Assembly (NCBI GenBank): GCA_965215355.1
Contig: CBDCDJ010000007.1
Coordinates: forward strand, 3,782,001-3,846,000
Length of the DNA: 64,000 nt
Origin: CBDCDJ01 sp965215355
Lineage (GTDB): Bacteria > Deinococcota > Deinococci > Deinococcales > Trueperaceae
Direction: 5' to 3'
Shown: positions 34,782 through 43,196 of the stretch, piece by piece
Numbering within the stretch: the first letter of the stretch is position 1
How the letters are laid out: each line of letters starts with the position of its first letter
The notes under the pieces: model-generated
Told to the model about the DNA's origin: nothing
Database searches by the model: none
Seen by the model: only the letters and a program-made list of their open reading frames with translations
Made by a program: the position numbers and the translations under genes

Positions 34782-36890
34782 ATGCACCACATCAACCGTC
34801 GCGCTCCACTTCGTCTTGTTTTCATGGCCCTGCTGCTCTCCGTTTTGGCGAGCTGCTCGGTGCCGCTGCAAACACCGGCTAAACCCACGCCGCTCGACCC
34901 CCACGTTTTGGGCCACCTCAACCTCACCCAGCCGGCCTTGCCCACGCCTACGGTTCAGCAGCCCGCGCCCGCCCTAAAGGGTAGCGTCGCGCCGCGGCTG
35001 GGCACCCTCGCTTTTACGCCCAGCAGCCGCGTCGAACTGCGCCTGCTCGTCGTCAGCGCCAACGCGGCCGACTCTTCTTTGAGTGCCGTGACCACGCTGC
35101 TCGACACGATGGGTGTGCCTTTTGAGACCCTGTTGGCCGAGCAGGACACGCTGACCGAAGCGCGCCTCGTCGCGGCCAACGGCGACGGGCGCTACCAGGG
35201 CGTCGTGCTGACCGACGGCGGCCTCGGCTATTTCGACGGCCAGAACTGGGTGAGCGCGTTCAGCGACGACGAGTGGCACCTGTTGTGGGACTACGAATCG
35301 GCTTTCAAGGTTCGCCAGCTCACCCTGACCGGTTTTCCCGGCACCAACCCCGAGGACTACGGTCTGCGCGTGACGGGTTACCAGGACACGACCAACGCGC
35401 CCTACCCGGTCGCCTTGACGAGTGCGGGCCGTGACGTGTTCAAGTCGGTGCAGCCGCTGGCCCAAGTGCCCCTGCGCCACGCCTATACCTACCTGGCGGG
35501 GCTCGAGACCGCGACCGGCGTCACGGCGACGCCGCTGCTCCAAGACGCGGCCGGCAACACCGTCGCCGCCTTGTCGCCCAGCCAAGACGGGCGCGAGCGC
35601 CTGATTCTGACCACGGCGCAGAGCCCTTACCTCGTCCACACGCAGTTGCTCGGCTACGACCTGGTCGACTGGGTGACCCAAGGCGTCTTTTTGGGCCAGC
35701 GCAAAGCCTACTTGCAGGTCGACGTGGACGACTGGTTCAGCACCAGCGACCGCTGGAACCCGGACACGCTCACCAACGACGAAGACGTTTTTCGCATGTC
35801 GGCGAGCGACGCGCTGGCGACCCTTACGCAGCAAACCGCCCTACGCAACCGTTTTCCCCTGGCCCGCGACTTCAAATACGTCCAAGCTTTCAACGGCGCT
35901 TACGCCGACCTCAAAGCGCCCGCAAGCTGCGACCCGAACGCTTCCAGCCCCGACCCCTTGACGAGCGTGACGCGCTGCATGGCCGCCGACACCTACTGGC
36001 TCAACCACACCTACCACCACGACGACATGGACTTCACCAGCTACATCACCTCCAAACTCGAAATCGCCAGTAACCACAATGTCGCCAAGAGTCTCGGTTT
36101 GAACGCGGCGGGCACCTACCGCAGCCGCTCGCTCCTCACCGGCGGGCATTCGGGACTCGGCTACTACTACGACGCCGCGCAGGGCAAGTGGGTCGAGGGC
36201 GGCTTGACGGCGTCCAACCAGGCGCTGCTGGACGCCGCTTACGCTTCCGGCGTGCGCTACATGGGCTCGAACTACTCGCTCCAAAGCAACCGCGGCTCCT
36301 GCGCGAGCTGCGGGGTCCGGCACCCGCTCAAACCCGGCATCATGCTGCTGCCGCGATTTCCGACCAACGTGTTTTACAACGTGACCACGCCCGACGAAGC
36401 CCTGAGCGAGTACAACTACATCTACGGACCCCACGGCGTCGCGCCCTACTGGAGCCACGACCTCAGCTACAACGAGTTTTTGGACGCCGAGACCGACATC
36501 GCGCTTTACCACCTCCTGAGCCACAGCCCTTACCCGCACTTTTTCCACCAGGCCAACCTCAAGGAGTACGTTTCCGGCCGCAGCCTCGTGTACGACTGGT
36601 TGGAGCGCCTCACCGAGCGCTACAGCGAGCTGAGCGCCGTGCCCCTGGTCACCATGAAGTGGGACGACCTCGCCAAAAGCGTCGACCGGCGCACCTCGTT
36701 CGCCGAAGCGGGTGCGGCCGGGGTGTGGGACCGGGCCAGCGGCCGCGTCACGCTGCGCGCCGAGAACGGCGGTTACCTGCTCGCGACCGGCGTCGCCTTC
36801 GGCAGCCGCGAGCTGTATGCGGGCGAAGTCTTGGCGCAGCGCAAGTTTGCGCCGGGCGAAGCGCGCACCTACAGGGTGGCGGCTCGCTAA
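34782..36890 (+). CDS. Agd3-like (CE18-type) polysaccharide deacetylase lipoprotein
   Basis: A 702-residue lipoprotein (lipobox LASCS near residue 24) that should sit on the cell surface. The N-terminal 300 residues resemble the carbohydrate-binding region of Agd3/PelA-type enzymes. The catalytic part begins with QVDVDDWFS (near residue 312) and continues with HTYHHDDMD (near 409), matching the metal-binding Asp-His-His pattern of the family. Agd3 and PelA deacetylate galactosamine polymers, making them cationic and adhesive. GAGG lies before ATG 34782. It is the first gene of a set with pelF and two GH114-type glycosidases, which supports this role. Confidence 0.8.
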   Translation: MHHINRRAPLRLVFMALLLSVLASCSVPLQTPAKPTPLDPHVLGHLNLTQPALPTPTVQQPAPALKGSVAPRLGTLAFTPSSRVELRLLVVSANAADSSLSAVTTLLDTMGVPFETLLAEQDTLTEARLVAANGDGRYQGVVLTDGGLGYFDGQNWVSAFSDDEWHLLWDYESAFKVRQLTLTGFPGTNPEDYGLRVTGYQDTTNAPYPVALTSAGRDVFKSVQPLAQVPLRHAYTYLAGLETATGVTATPLLQDAAGNTVAALSPSQDGRERLILTTAQSPYLVHTQLLGYDLVDWVTQGVFLGQRKAYLQVDVDDWFSTSDRWNPDTLTNDEDVFRMSASDALATLTQQTALRNRFPLARDFKYVQAFNGAYADLKAPASCDPNASSPDPLTSVTRCMAADTYWLNHTYHHDDMDFTSYITSKLEIASNHNVAKSLGLNAAGTYRSRSLLTGGHSGLGYYYDAAQGKWVEGGLTASNQALLDAAYASGVRYMGSNYSLQSNRGSCASCGVRHPLKPGIMLLPRFPTNVFYNVTTPDEALSEYNYIYGPHGVAPYWSHDLSYNEFLDAETDIALYHLLSHSPYPHFFHQANLKEYVSGRSLVYDWLERLTERYSELSAVPLVTMKWDDLAKSVDRRTSFAEAGAAGVWDRASGRVTLRAENGGYLLATGVAFGSRELYAGEVLAQRKFAPGEARTYRVAAR

Positions 36891-36955
36891 AGCGCTCGAA
36901 CCCCGTAAGAAGTCAACCCCCGTAAGAATTCTGTAAGCCCCCAACCTGTTAACTG

Positions 36956-36984
36956 TGAGGAGCGCTGCGACAAGGCGCTCCTCA
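36956..36984 (+). promoter_or_regulatory. Hairpin between deacetylase and pelF
   Basis: TGAGGAGCGC pairs with GCGCTCCTCA (10 bp, 9-base loop). No T run follows. It may slow or attenuate readthrough into pelF or stabilise the upstream mRNA. Confidence 0.5.
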
Positions 36985-37067
36985 TGCTCGCACGCCTTGA
37001 CCCTGAAAAGTGCAGCAGACAGTGCAGCCGGGCACGGTGCCGGCGACCCCCGGAAAGGACGAAAACG

Positions 37068-38585
37068 TTGCGCATTCTTTTTGTTACCGAAGGCACTTAC
37101 CCTTACGTCATGGGCGGCGTGAGTACCTGGAGTGACCAGCTCATCCGCGGCTTGAACGAACACCGTTTCGTGGTGTTGCCCGTGGTCGGCCCCAAAGCGA
37201 CCCCGCCCCTTTACGAGTTTCCCGCCAACGTGGAGACGGTTCAGCCGGTCCCGATTTGGCGGCCCCGCCCAAAAGTAAGGCGGGCGGACGAGGGGGCGGC
37301 TCGAGCCTTCGAAGAGGCCCTCGTCGACCTGGTGGGCTTTTTAGCGGGCGACACCCGGGCGTTCGCCCGCGGCGTCTTGAGTCTGGCGCGCTTGGGTGAC
37401 CGCTACGACCTGTGGCCCCTGTTCAAGCGCTCGTTCGTGACCTCGCTCGTGCTGAACCGTCTGGCCCGGGGGCAGGCCGCAGCGCCTTCTCTAGCCGAAG
37501 TCTTTCTTTGTGTCAACTGGCTGCAGAGCGCGGTCGGCCCGCTGCTGTTCACGCCGCCCAAGACCGACCTGGTCCACGTGGTGTCCAACGGTTTGAGCGC
37601 GCTGCCCGCTTTTGCCGCCGCCCAACTGCACCGTGTCCCCTTAGTCTTAACCGAGCACGGCGTTTATCTGCGCGAACGTTATTTGGCTTTTGCCAGCGAG
37701 GCGGACTCCCCCGCGCTGAAGCGGTTCCGGGCGGCGTTTTACAAGACGCTCGCCCTGCTCGTTTATGCCCAGGCTGACCGCGTGGCGTCGGTGAGCGAGT
37801 TCAACCGCCAGTGGCAGCTCGAGCTGGGCAGCGCCGCCGCGCGCACCCAGGTTATTCCCAACGGCGTCGCCCCGCAGAGTTTTCCCGAAGCGCCCAGAAG
37901 CGCCCGGGCCGTGCCGACGGTCGTGTGGGTCGGGCGCGTCGACCCGCTCAAAGACGTCGAGACGCTGATTGCGAGTTTTGCCCACGTCGTCCAGACCTTG
38001 CCAACCGCGCAGTTGCGGCTCTACGGCCCGGTGCCGCGGGGAAACGAGGCGTACCAAGCGCGCTTAAACGCGCTCGTCGGCACACTCCAACTGAGCACCA
38101 ACGTCACTTTCGAGGGTCCGGTCAAGCCGGTGTACAGCGCTTACCACGCCGGGGACGTCGTTGCTCTTTCGAGCGTGTCCGAAGGTTTTCCCTACACGGT
38201 TATCGAGGCGATGATGTGCGGCAAACCGGTCGTGGCGACGCGGGTCGGCGGCGTCGGCGAAGCCGTCGGGGACACGGGCGCGCTGGTGCCCGCCCAGAAC
38301 CCGGCGGCCCTGGGCGACGCCCTCACGGCGCTGCTCGTCAACCCCACCTTGCGCCACAGCCTGGGCGAGCGCGCCCGCGCAAGAGCCCTGAAATATTTTA
38401 CCTTGGAAACGATGCTGGACGCGCACCGCACCCTCTATACAGGCGCGCTGCCTTATTTACAAACGGCTCAGGCGCAAACGTCCCAGCTGCAGACGCCTGA
38501 GCCGCAAACGTCTCAACCCGGCCCGGTCACCGCGCGGCCCCTACGGACCCGTTACAAACTGGGCCGAGAAAACTTGGCCGCCTAG
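37068..38585 (+). CDS. pelF: PelF-like GT4 glycosyltransferase
   Basis: The cytosolic polymerase of Pel-type exopolysaccharide, using UDP-sugar donors; 505 residues. The N-terminus LRILFVTEGTYPYVMGGVST and the block LTEHGVYLRERY are PelF hallmarks; the GT4 donor region shows WVGRVDPLKDVETLI and SVSEGFPYTVIEAMMCGKPV with the EX7E glutamates. A TTG start (37068) with GGAAAGGA upstream is chosen because the conserved protein begins there. The last 40 residues are a Gln/Thr/Pro-rich repeat tail (TSQLQTPEPQTSQ) not seen in the core family. Its stop abuts the next start (TAGATG). Confidence 0.92.
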   Translation: MRILFVTEGTYPYVMGGVSTWSDQLIRGLNEHRFVVLPVVGPKATPPLYEFPANVETVQPVPIWRPRPKVRRADEGAARAFEEALVDLVGFLAGDTRAFARGVLSLARLGDRYDLWPLFKRSFVTSLVLNRLARGQAAAPSLAEVFLCVNWLQSAVGPLLFTPPKTDLVHVVSNGLSALPAFAAAQLHRVPLVLTEHGVYLRERYLAFASEADSPALKRFRAAFYKTLALLVYAQADRVASVSEFNRQWQLELGSAAARTQVIPNGVAPQSFPEAPRSARAVPTVVWVGRVDPLKDVETLIASFAHVVQTLPTAQLRLYGPVPRGNEAYQARLNALVGTLQLSTNVTFEGPVKPVYSAYHAGDVVALSSVSEGFPYTVIEAMMCGKPVVATRVGGVGEAVGDTGALVPAQNPAALGDALTALLVNPTLRHSLGERARARALKYFTLETMLDAHRTLYTGALPYLQTAQAQTSQLQTPEPQTSQPGPVTARPLRTRYKLGRENLAA

Positions 38586-39902
38586 ATGAGCGAAGCCGGT
38601 CGGTACACCAAACTCCCACCCCCCAAAGCCCCGTGGCGCGCCGCGGAGCGCCGTGACCCGGACCCCGTCAACCAGTTGGGGCGCAGGCTCGAGCCCGTGT
38701 GCCGGGCGGCGGTAGACATTTACGAAGTGGCAGCTTACCTGGAGTCGATCGGTTACAACCGCTACCGGGTACGGCAAGAGTTCGAGCTGGCCGACCCGTT
38801 CGAACTCGCCGAACGCCTCTGCGCCCGGGTGCCGCGCCGCGCCGCGCTCGACCGTCAAGGCCTCAACCGGTCCGAGTTCGTGTGGCAGCGGCACCTGGCT
38901 ATTTTGCTCACCTTTATCATGACGCTCGCGCTGCAAAGCGGCGCCGCGCCGACAGGCTTCGAAGCGGTGCTGTGGCTCATCGTTTGGTCGGTGGTCGGCA
39001 GCGGCGTGGTCGGGCACCTCACCACCGAAACCGACCGCCGCCAGCAGAGCGTCGTCAGCGCCCTGCTCAGGGTCGGTTTGGCAGGCTTGCTCGTCAGCGT
39101 GCCCCTACAGGGTTTTTCCTGGACGGAACTTACCGTGAGCTTGCTGTGGTGGAACTTGACCGGCCACCTCTGGGCGGCGCAAACTCACAAGAAACGGTTG
39201 CTGCGGACCTGCTTGCTGCCCGTGGCGGGTGTCGGGGCTGTGCTCGTCGCCACCGCGCTCGGCGCGCCGCTGCCCCTGTGGAGCGGCGCTCTCGTCGCGC
39301 TGGGCACAAGTCTGTTCGGGGTGCCCCGACGCAACGTTAAACTGCTGCCGGACACCTGGCGCTACCTCGTAAATCCCCCGCGCCAGCTCGCGCTGCTCGC
39401 CCTCTACGGCGGCGGTCAAGGTTTTTTGCTGGTGAGTTTGCTGCGGTCTGAGAGCGACTATTTGCTGCTGGGCACGGTGCTGCTCGCGGCGGTGCTGCTG
39501 GGGCTCGAGTGGGCCGCGAACGGTCTAGCGCACACGCTGGCGCAGACCCTGTGGTCGTCGACCGCTGTGCACGTTTACCAGCGGCGCGCGCGCCGCGCCG
39601 CCATCCTGTGGCTGCTGCTGCTGCTGCTGCCCGTCCTGCTCGTCGCCACGCACGAAGGCCAGATACCCTACGGCGCGGTGGCGTACAGCTTTTTGCTGCT
39701 CGGGCTCAGCTTGGGCTTGGGGCTCACGCTCCTCAACCTCGCCAACCTCAGCCTGCCGAGCTTCGCTTTCGCGGTCGCGGCGGCGGCCGTGCTGCTCGGT
39801 TTTCCCGTGGTCGGCGCGCTCGCGCTGCTGGTGCCTTGCTTGTGCCTGGGTCTGCTCGTCCATTTGCGGGGACTCGAAAGCTATGGCGTTCAGGTCCTCT
39901 AA
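38586..39902 (+). CDS. Polytopic membrane protein of the Pel-like locus
   Basis: 438 residues. The first 105 residues are cytoplasmic, with a conserved-looking motif AAYLESIGYNRYRVRQEFEL, then ADPFELAERLCARVP. About ten membrane helices follow, with a basic loop (TDRRQQ, KKRLLR). It occupies the place where PelG, the membrane partner of PelF, is expected and has a similar length, but it shows no clear MATE-like signature. I recall the N-terminal motif from uncharacterised membrane proteins next to PelF in Gram-positive-type Pel operons, but cannot verify this here. A transport or PelF-anchoring role is inferred from context. It overlaps the next gene by 20 bases. Confidence 0.65.
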   Translation: MSEAGRYTKLPPPKAPWRAAERRDPDPVNQLGRRLEPVCRAAVDIYEVAAYLESIGYNRYRVRQEFELADPFELAERLCARVPRRAALDRQGLNRSEFVWQRHLAILLTFIMTLALQSGAAPTGFEAVLWLIVWSVVGSGVVGHLTTETDRRQQSVVSALLRVGLAGLLVSVPLQGFSWTELTVSLLWWNLTGHLWAAQTHKKRLLRTCLLPVAGVGAVLVATALGAPLPLWSGALVALGTSLFGVPRRNVKLLPDTWRYLVNPPRQLALLALYGGGQGFLLVSLLRSESDYLLLGTVLLAAVLLGLEWAANGLAHTLAQTLWSSTAVHVYQRRARRAAILWLLLLLLPVLLVATHEGQIPYGAVAYSFLLLGLSLGLGLTLLNLANLSLPSFAFAVAAAAVLLGFPVVGALALLVPCLCLGLLVHLRGLESYGVQVL

Positions 39903-40644
39903 ACCGCTCGTTCTTTACTACGGGCACGGTCGCTTGCACGACCTGGCCGGGTTTCGGCGCGCCGTGCTCCAGCCCGAGCACTACAGCGCCGCCGAGCTCG
40001 ACTGGCTGAACCGTCGCCGGGTCACGCCGCTGGCTTACCTGAGCCTGGGCGAAGACGCCGGGCCGTCCGCGCCCTGGCACCGCCCCCAGTCCAACGCCGC
40101 GTGGCGCACGACCTACGTCCACGTCGGCGACCCGGGCTGGCAGCGGCACTTGGCTCGGCAGACCGACCGGGCTCTGTCCAAGGGGTTCGGAGGCCTGTTT
40201 TTGGACACCCTGGACACGGTCGACCTTTTTCCGGAGGACCGGGCGGCGCTGCTGGCAACGGTCGCCACGCTGCGGACGCGGCTCGGCCCGCGCCCGCTGC
40301 TCGCCAACCGCGGCTTCGGTCTTCTGCCCGAGCTGTCCGGTTTGGTCGACGGGGTGGTGGTCGAGGCCTTTTCGACGCGCTGGCTGCCGGAGGGCGGCTG
40401 CGCCGCCCTCGCGGACGACGAACTCGAGTGGACGGCGGTCCAGGCGGCCGCCCTACGCGCGCTGGGCGTCAAGGCTTACGCCCTCGACTATTGTTGCCAG
40501 GAGGAGGGTCAAGAGGGCAGCCCAGACGCCCGAGAGGCTGACCGAGACGGCCGGGCGCGCGCTCTGACGCGGTTCGCTCGCGCGCGCGCCCGGCGTCACA
40601 GCCTCGTGTCCCTGGTAAGCAACCGCGACCTGACCAGACTTTAG
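39883..40644 (+). CDS. PelA-hydrolase/GH114-like glycosidase (cytosolic form)
   Basis: A 253-residue TIM-barrel protein without a signal peptide. VLYYGHGRLHDL, LAYLSLGEDAG and GGLFLDTLDTVDLFP (the last near residues 103-117, with the likely catalytic Asp region) resemble the endo-alpha-1,4-polygalactosaminidase domain of PelA and GH114. Lacking an export signal, it may act inside the cell on mislocalised polymer or be a non-catalytic biosynthetic factor. A charged C-terminal tail after YCCQEEGQEG is unusual. It begins inside the end of the membrane-protein gene, so the two are translationally coupled. Confidence 0.7.
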   Translation: MAFRSSKPLVLYYGHGRLHDLAGFRRAVLQPEHYSAAELDWLNRRRVTPLAYLSLGEDAGPSAPWHRPQSNAAWRTTYVHVGDPGWQRHLARQTDRALSKGFGGLFLDTLDTVDLFPEDRAALLATVATLRTRLGPRPLLANRGFGLLPELSGLVDGVVVEAFSTRWLPEGGCAALADDELEWTAVQAAALRALGVKAYALDYCCQEEGQEGSPDAREADRDGRARALTRFARARARRHSLVSLVSNRDLTRL

Positions 40645-40663
40645 GATTTCCCGGGTGAAGCGA

Positions 40664-40713
40664 GTTTCACGAAGTGCCAAGCGCAAGCGTTTCACGAAGT
40701 GCCGAGCGCAAGC
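40664..40713 (+). repeat. 25-base tandem direct repeat (two copies)
   Basis: Copies 40664-40688 and 40689-40713 begin GTTTCACGAAGTGCC and differ at one base (CCAAG versus CCGAG). They lie between the GH114-like gene and the lipoprotein gene. The spacing is about two and a half helix turns, compatible with a regulatory or slippage-derived element. Confidence 0.8.
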
Positions 40714-40768
40714 GTACGGATAAGCCCAGCAAGCATCCTGAAACAAGGATTGGTTTAGAAAGGACGAC

Positions 40769-42187
40769 ATGAAAACGACCAGGCTGTTTTTTCTCATCGT
40801 TATAGGTGTGGTGTTGAACGCTTGCGCCTCCGCGCCGGGTTTACAAGTCTCGGTGCCGCAAGACTTGCAAGTGGCGGCCCGCACCGGGCAGACGCAGCAC
40901 ACCTCTTTGAGCCTGAGCAACCCCGGCGACGCGCCCCTTGACTACCGCCTGAGGACGAACTCGAGCTGGTTGGGCCTCGGCGCTGCAGCGGGCACCCTGG
41001 CACCCAGGGCGAGCGTGCAGGTGCCTCTCTCCTTAAGCTGTCCCGCGGCGCGCGCCACCCTACAAACTTCGCTGACGGTTACGGCGGGGACGGGCGCGGC
41101 GCAGGCGGTGGCCGTGACCCTGCACTGCCAAGCGCCGCAGCTCGGCGTGACCGACACGACTTTGCAGGCGCTCGTCAGACAAGAGCAGCCGGGCGCGCTC
41201 CAGGTGAGCAATTCGGGCGACGCCCCGCTCGCCTACACCTTGAGCGAAACAGCCGACTGGCTCACCCTCGGCGGCGCGGCCACGGGTCGGCTCGAGCCCG
41301 GCACCAGCGCCACCGTCGCCTTCTCGGCACGCTGTCCCGAGGTTGCAGGCAAGCTCGGGACGGTTTTGAAGGTTACTTCCGACGACCCCGACCGGCCACA
41401 CGCGACGACCCCAATAGACCTCGTTTGTGCGGACGCGCTCGCACCCGGCGAGGAAGGCTTCGTCGCGGCGCTGGGCACCTGGAACTGGGCCGAGGGCGAC
41501 GAGGCCGCCCTCGGCTCGTCATTCCTGCTGGGGTTCCGCTACCTGCAGCCCACCACCGTCACCGTGACGCTCACGGGGCCGCCGGGTTGGAACGGCGACG
41601 CGCCGCGGCAACTCACCTTGCCCGGCCCCACCTTCGAGGACGGCGCAGGGGCGGACGGAACGCCGGACCAAACGCTTCGCGAAGACGTGTGGACCTACGA
41701 CCTGCTCACCGACAGCGCCCCGCCGCCCCAGGGGGTTTACCACCTCGCCGCGACGACCAGCCGGGGCGACAGCTACGCGCTTGACCTGACCTTGGACTCG
41801 AGCCGCTTTGTCCCGACGCCCAAAAACATCACGGTGACGCCGGTCGGTGACGGCGTTTCAGTGAGCTGGGCACCTGTTGCCGGGGCCAAGGCCTACTACG
41901 CGGTCGTCACCGACCCCACCGCCGCGGTCGTGCCGCGGCGGGTCGCCAACCCGGCGGTGCCGAGTTTGAACGCTTTAGCCGCGACGGTCTACGCTCGAGA
42001 CTTCACCGCGGCGACGCGGGTAGAGCTGCCCGCTTCTCTGGTCGCAGGCAAGCGTTACCAGGTCACCGTCGTCGCTTTCAACTCCGACCTCGTGTTAAGC
42101 GACTCGGAAAGCGCAACCTTGGGGGTCGAGGTGGCCGCCAGCTTCGACACCTCCTCGGCCAGCGAGCCGTTCACCTACGCGCCCTGA
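40769..42187 (+). CDS. Lipoprotein with BACON-type repeats and a fibronectin-III-like domain
   Basis: A 472-residue exported protein with lipobox LNACA near residue 18. Two repeats (residues about 30-125 and 125-225) share SLSNPGDAPLDYRLRTNSSW-like and VSNSGDAPLAYTLSETADWL patterns of BACON/abnormal-spindle-like modules, each ending with a cysteine (SLSCPA, SARCPE). A central beta domain and a fibronectin type III segment (ITVTPVGDGVSVSWAPVAGA) follow. Such proteins bind carbohydrate or scaffold envelope complexes. AAAGGACGAC precedes the ATG. As last gene on this strand of the locus, it may hold polymer at the surface. Confidence 0.78.
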   Translation: MKTTRLFFLIVIGVVLNACASAPGLQVSVPQDLQVAARTGQTQHTSLSLSNPGDAPLDYRLRTNSSWLGLGAAAGTLAPRASVQVPLSLSCPAARATLQTSLTVTAGTGAAQAVAVTLHCQAPQLGVTDTTLQALVRQEQPGALQVSNSGDAPLAYTLSETADWLTLGGAATGRLEPGTSATVAFSARCPEVAGKLGTVLKVTSDDPDRPHATTPIDLVCADALAPGEEGFVAALGTWNWAEGDEAALGSSFLLGFRYLQPTTVTVTLTGPPGWNGDAPRQLTLPGPTFEDGAGADGTPDQTLREDVWTYDLLTDSAPPPQGVYHLAATTSRGDSYALDLTLDSSRFVPTPKNITVTPVGDGVSVSWAPVAGAKAYYAVVTDPTAAVVPRRVANPAVPSLNALAATVYARDFTAATRVELPASLVAGKRYQVTVVAFNSDLVLSDSESATLGVEVAASFDTSSASEPFTYAP

Positions 42188-42195
42188 GCCGGGCG

Positions 42196-42963
42196 TCAGC
42201 GGCAGGCTTCCCGGTAGGCGTCCAGCTCGAGCCGCTTTTTCAACCAGTCGAAGTCGTAGGCGTTGGCCCGGGCGCAAAAAGCCGCCGGCTCGAGGTCGTA
42301 CTCGACGCCAAAGACCGCCTTGCCCGCTTCGACGAACGGGAGCAGCCGTTCGCACTCGTCGAACTCGAAACACTCCTCGACGAGCGCCCAGTCGAAACTG
42401 GCTTCCAAGTCGGGGACTTGGTCGAGGTCGTTCTTGAGCCCGACCGACAGCCCGCGTGCGTGCGCCGCCGCGGCGATAAAGCGGTTGTAGGCGAGCTGGT
42501 CCGCGTAGCTCACAGGGAAACCCGTCGCGTTGGCGTAGCCGTCCACGTTGTCCGGCTCGACCCCGTCGCAGCCTTTGGCGGCGGCCAGCTCGAGCCGCGC
42601 GCTCATGACGGGTGCCAGCACGTCCAGGCGGCGCACGTCCAGCCAAAGCTCGTCCCAACCGGCCATCTTTTCGCCCTTGACCGCCTCGGGAAAAGCGCGG
42701 GCGTCCGGCCGCCACGCTTCAAAGCTGCCCGCGCTGAAGTAGCACACCACGACGACGCCCCGCGCTTTCAGGGCGGCAATCGTAGCGGTCGGCGTGTCGA
42801 ACAGGTCGAGGTCGTACATGTCGACGCTGAGCGAGGTGTCCAACTCGCCGCTGAGTTGCCATTGCCAACTCGTCCCCGGCGCGGGTTGCCACACAGGCGC
42901 GGGTTTCTCAAAGCACCCGCCGAGCAAGGTGCCCAGCAGGATGAAGCTCGCGGGTTTCCACAT
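42196..42963 (-). CDS. GH114 endo-alpha-1,4-polygalactosaminidase lipoprotein (Ega3-like)
   Basis: A 255-residue surface hydrolase with lipobox LLGGC (Cys17). Signature blocks of GH114 are all present: WQWQLSGELDTSLSVDMYDL, VVVCYFSAGSFEAWRPDA, GCDGVEPDNVDGY and GLSVGLKND, then ALVEECFEFDEC with a Cys pair. The fungal relative Ega3 cuts galactosaminogalactan. It is transcribed toward, and ends 8 bases from, the lipoprotein gene of the Pel-like locus. It probably trims or releases the cationic polymer outside the cell. ATG 42963 is chosen to give a proper lipoprotein signal peptide. Confidence 0.93.
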   Translation of the reverse strand: MWKPASFILLGTLLGGCFEKPAPVWQPAPGTSWQWQLSGELDTSLSVDMYDLDLFDTPTATIAALKARGVVVVCYFSAGSFEAWRPDARAFPEAVKGEKMAGWDELWLDVRRLDVLAPVMSARLELAAAKGCDGVEPDNVDGYANATGFPVSYADQLAYNRFIAAAAHARGLSVGLKNDLDQVPDLEASFDWALVEECFEFDECERLLPFVEAGKAVFGVEYDLEPAAFCARANAYDFDWLKKRLELDAYREACR

Positions 42964-43196
42964 CTTGCCCCGACTATAGGGGAAACGCGGCGCCGAGGGC
43001 ATGAAAAACACTTCACGCCGCGGTTCCGCAAAACACCGTAAAACGCCGAGCCAGGCCGCTTTCGACCTCGGTTTTTGTAGAGTTCCCTCAGAAGCTGACC
43101 CTCTCGAGCCGCGACGTGCTCAGTTTTTGGCTCGAGGGTTCAGACGCCAACGTCGAAGAGACAACGCCGAGAAAGCAGCTTCAGGCCCCACCCTCA

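Noticed and set aside
35841..37163. 440-codon minus-strand frame across the deacetylase gene and the start of pelF
   Set aside because: It spans two real genes in antisense and has Val/Arg-rich shadow composition.
40664..40713. Tandem 25-base repeat as a CRISPR array
   Set aside because: The two copies are directly adjacent with no spacers and there are no cas genes in the window.
43098..43142. Inverted CTCGAGCC arms after ppiC as a terminator
   Set aside because: The arms are an imperfect match with a bulge, and there is no T tract on the minus strand; probably chance pairing of the frequent CTCGAG palindrome.
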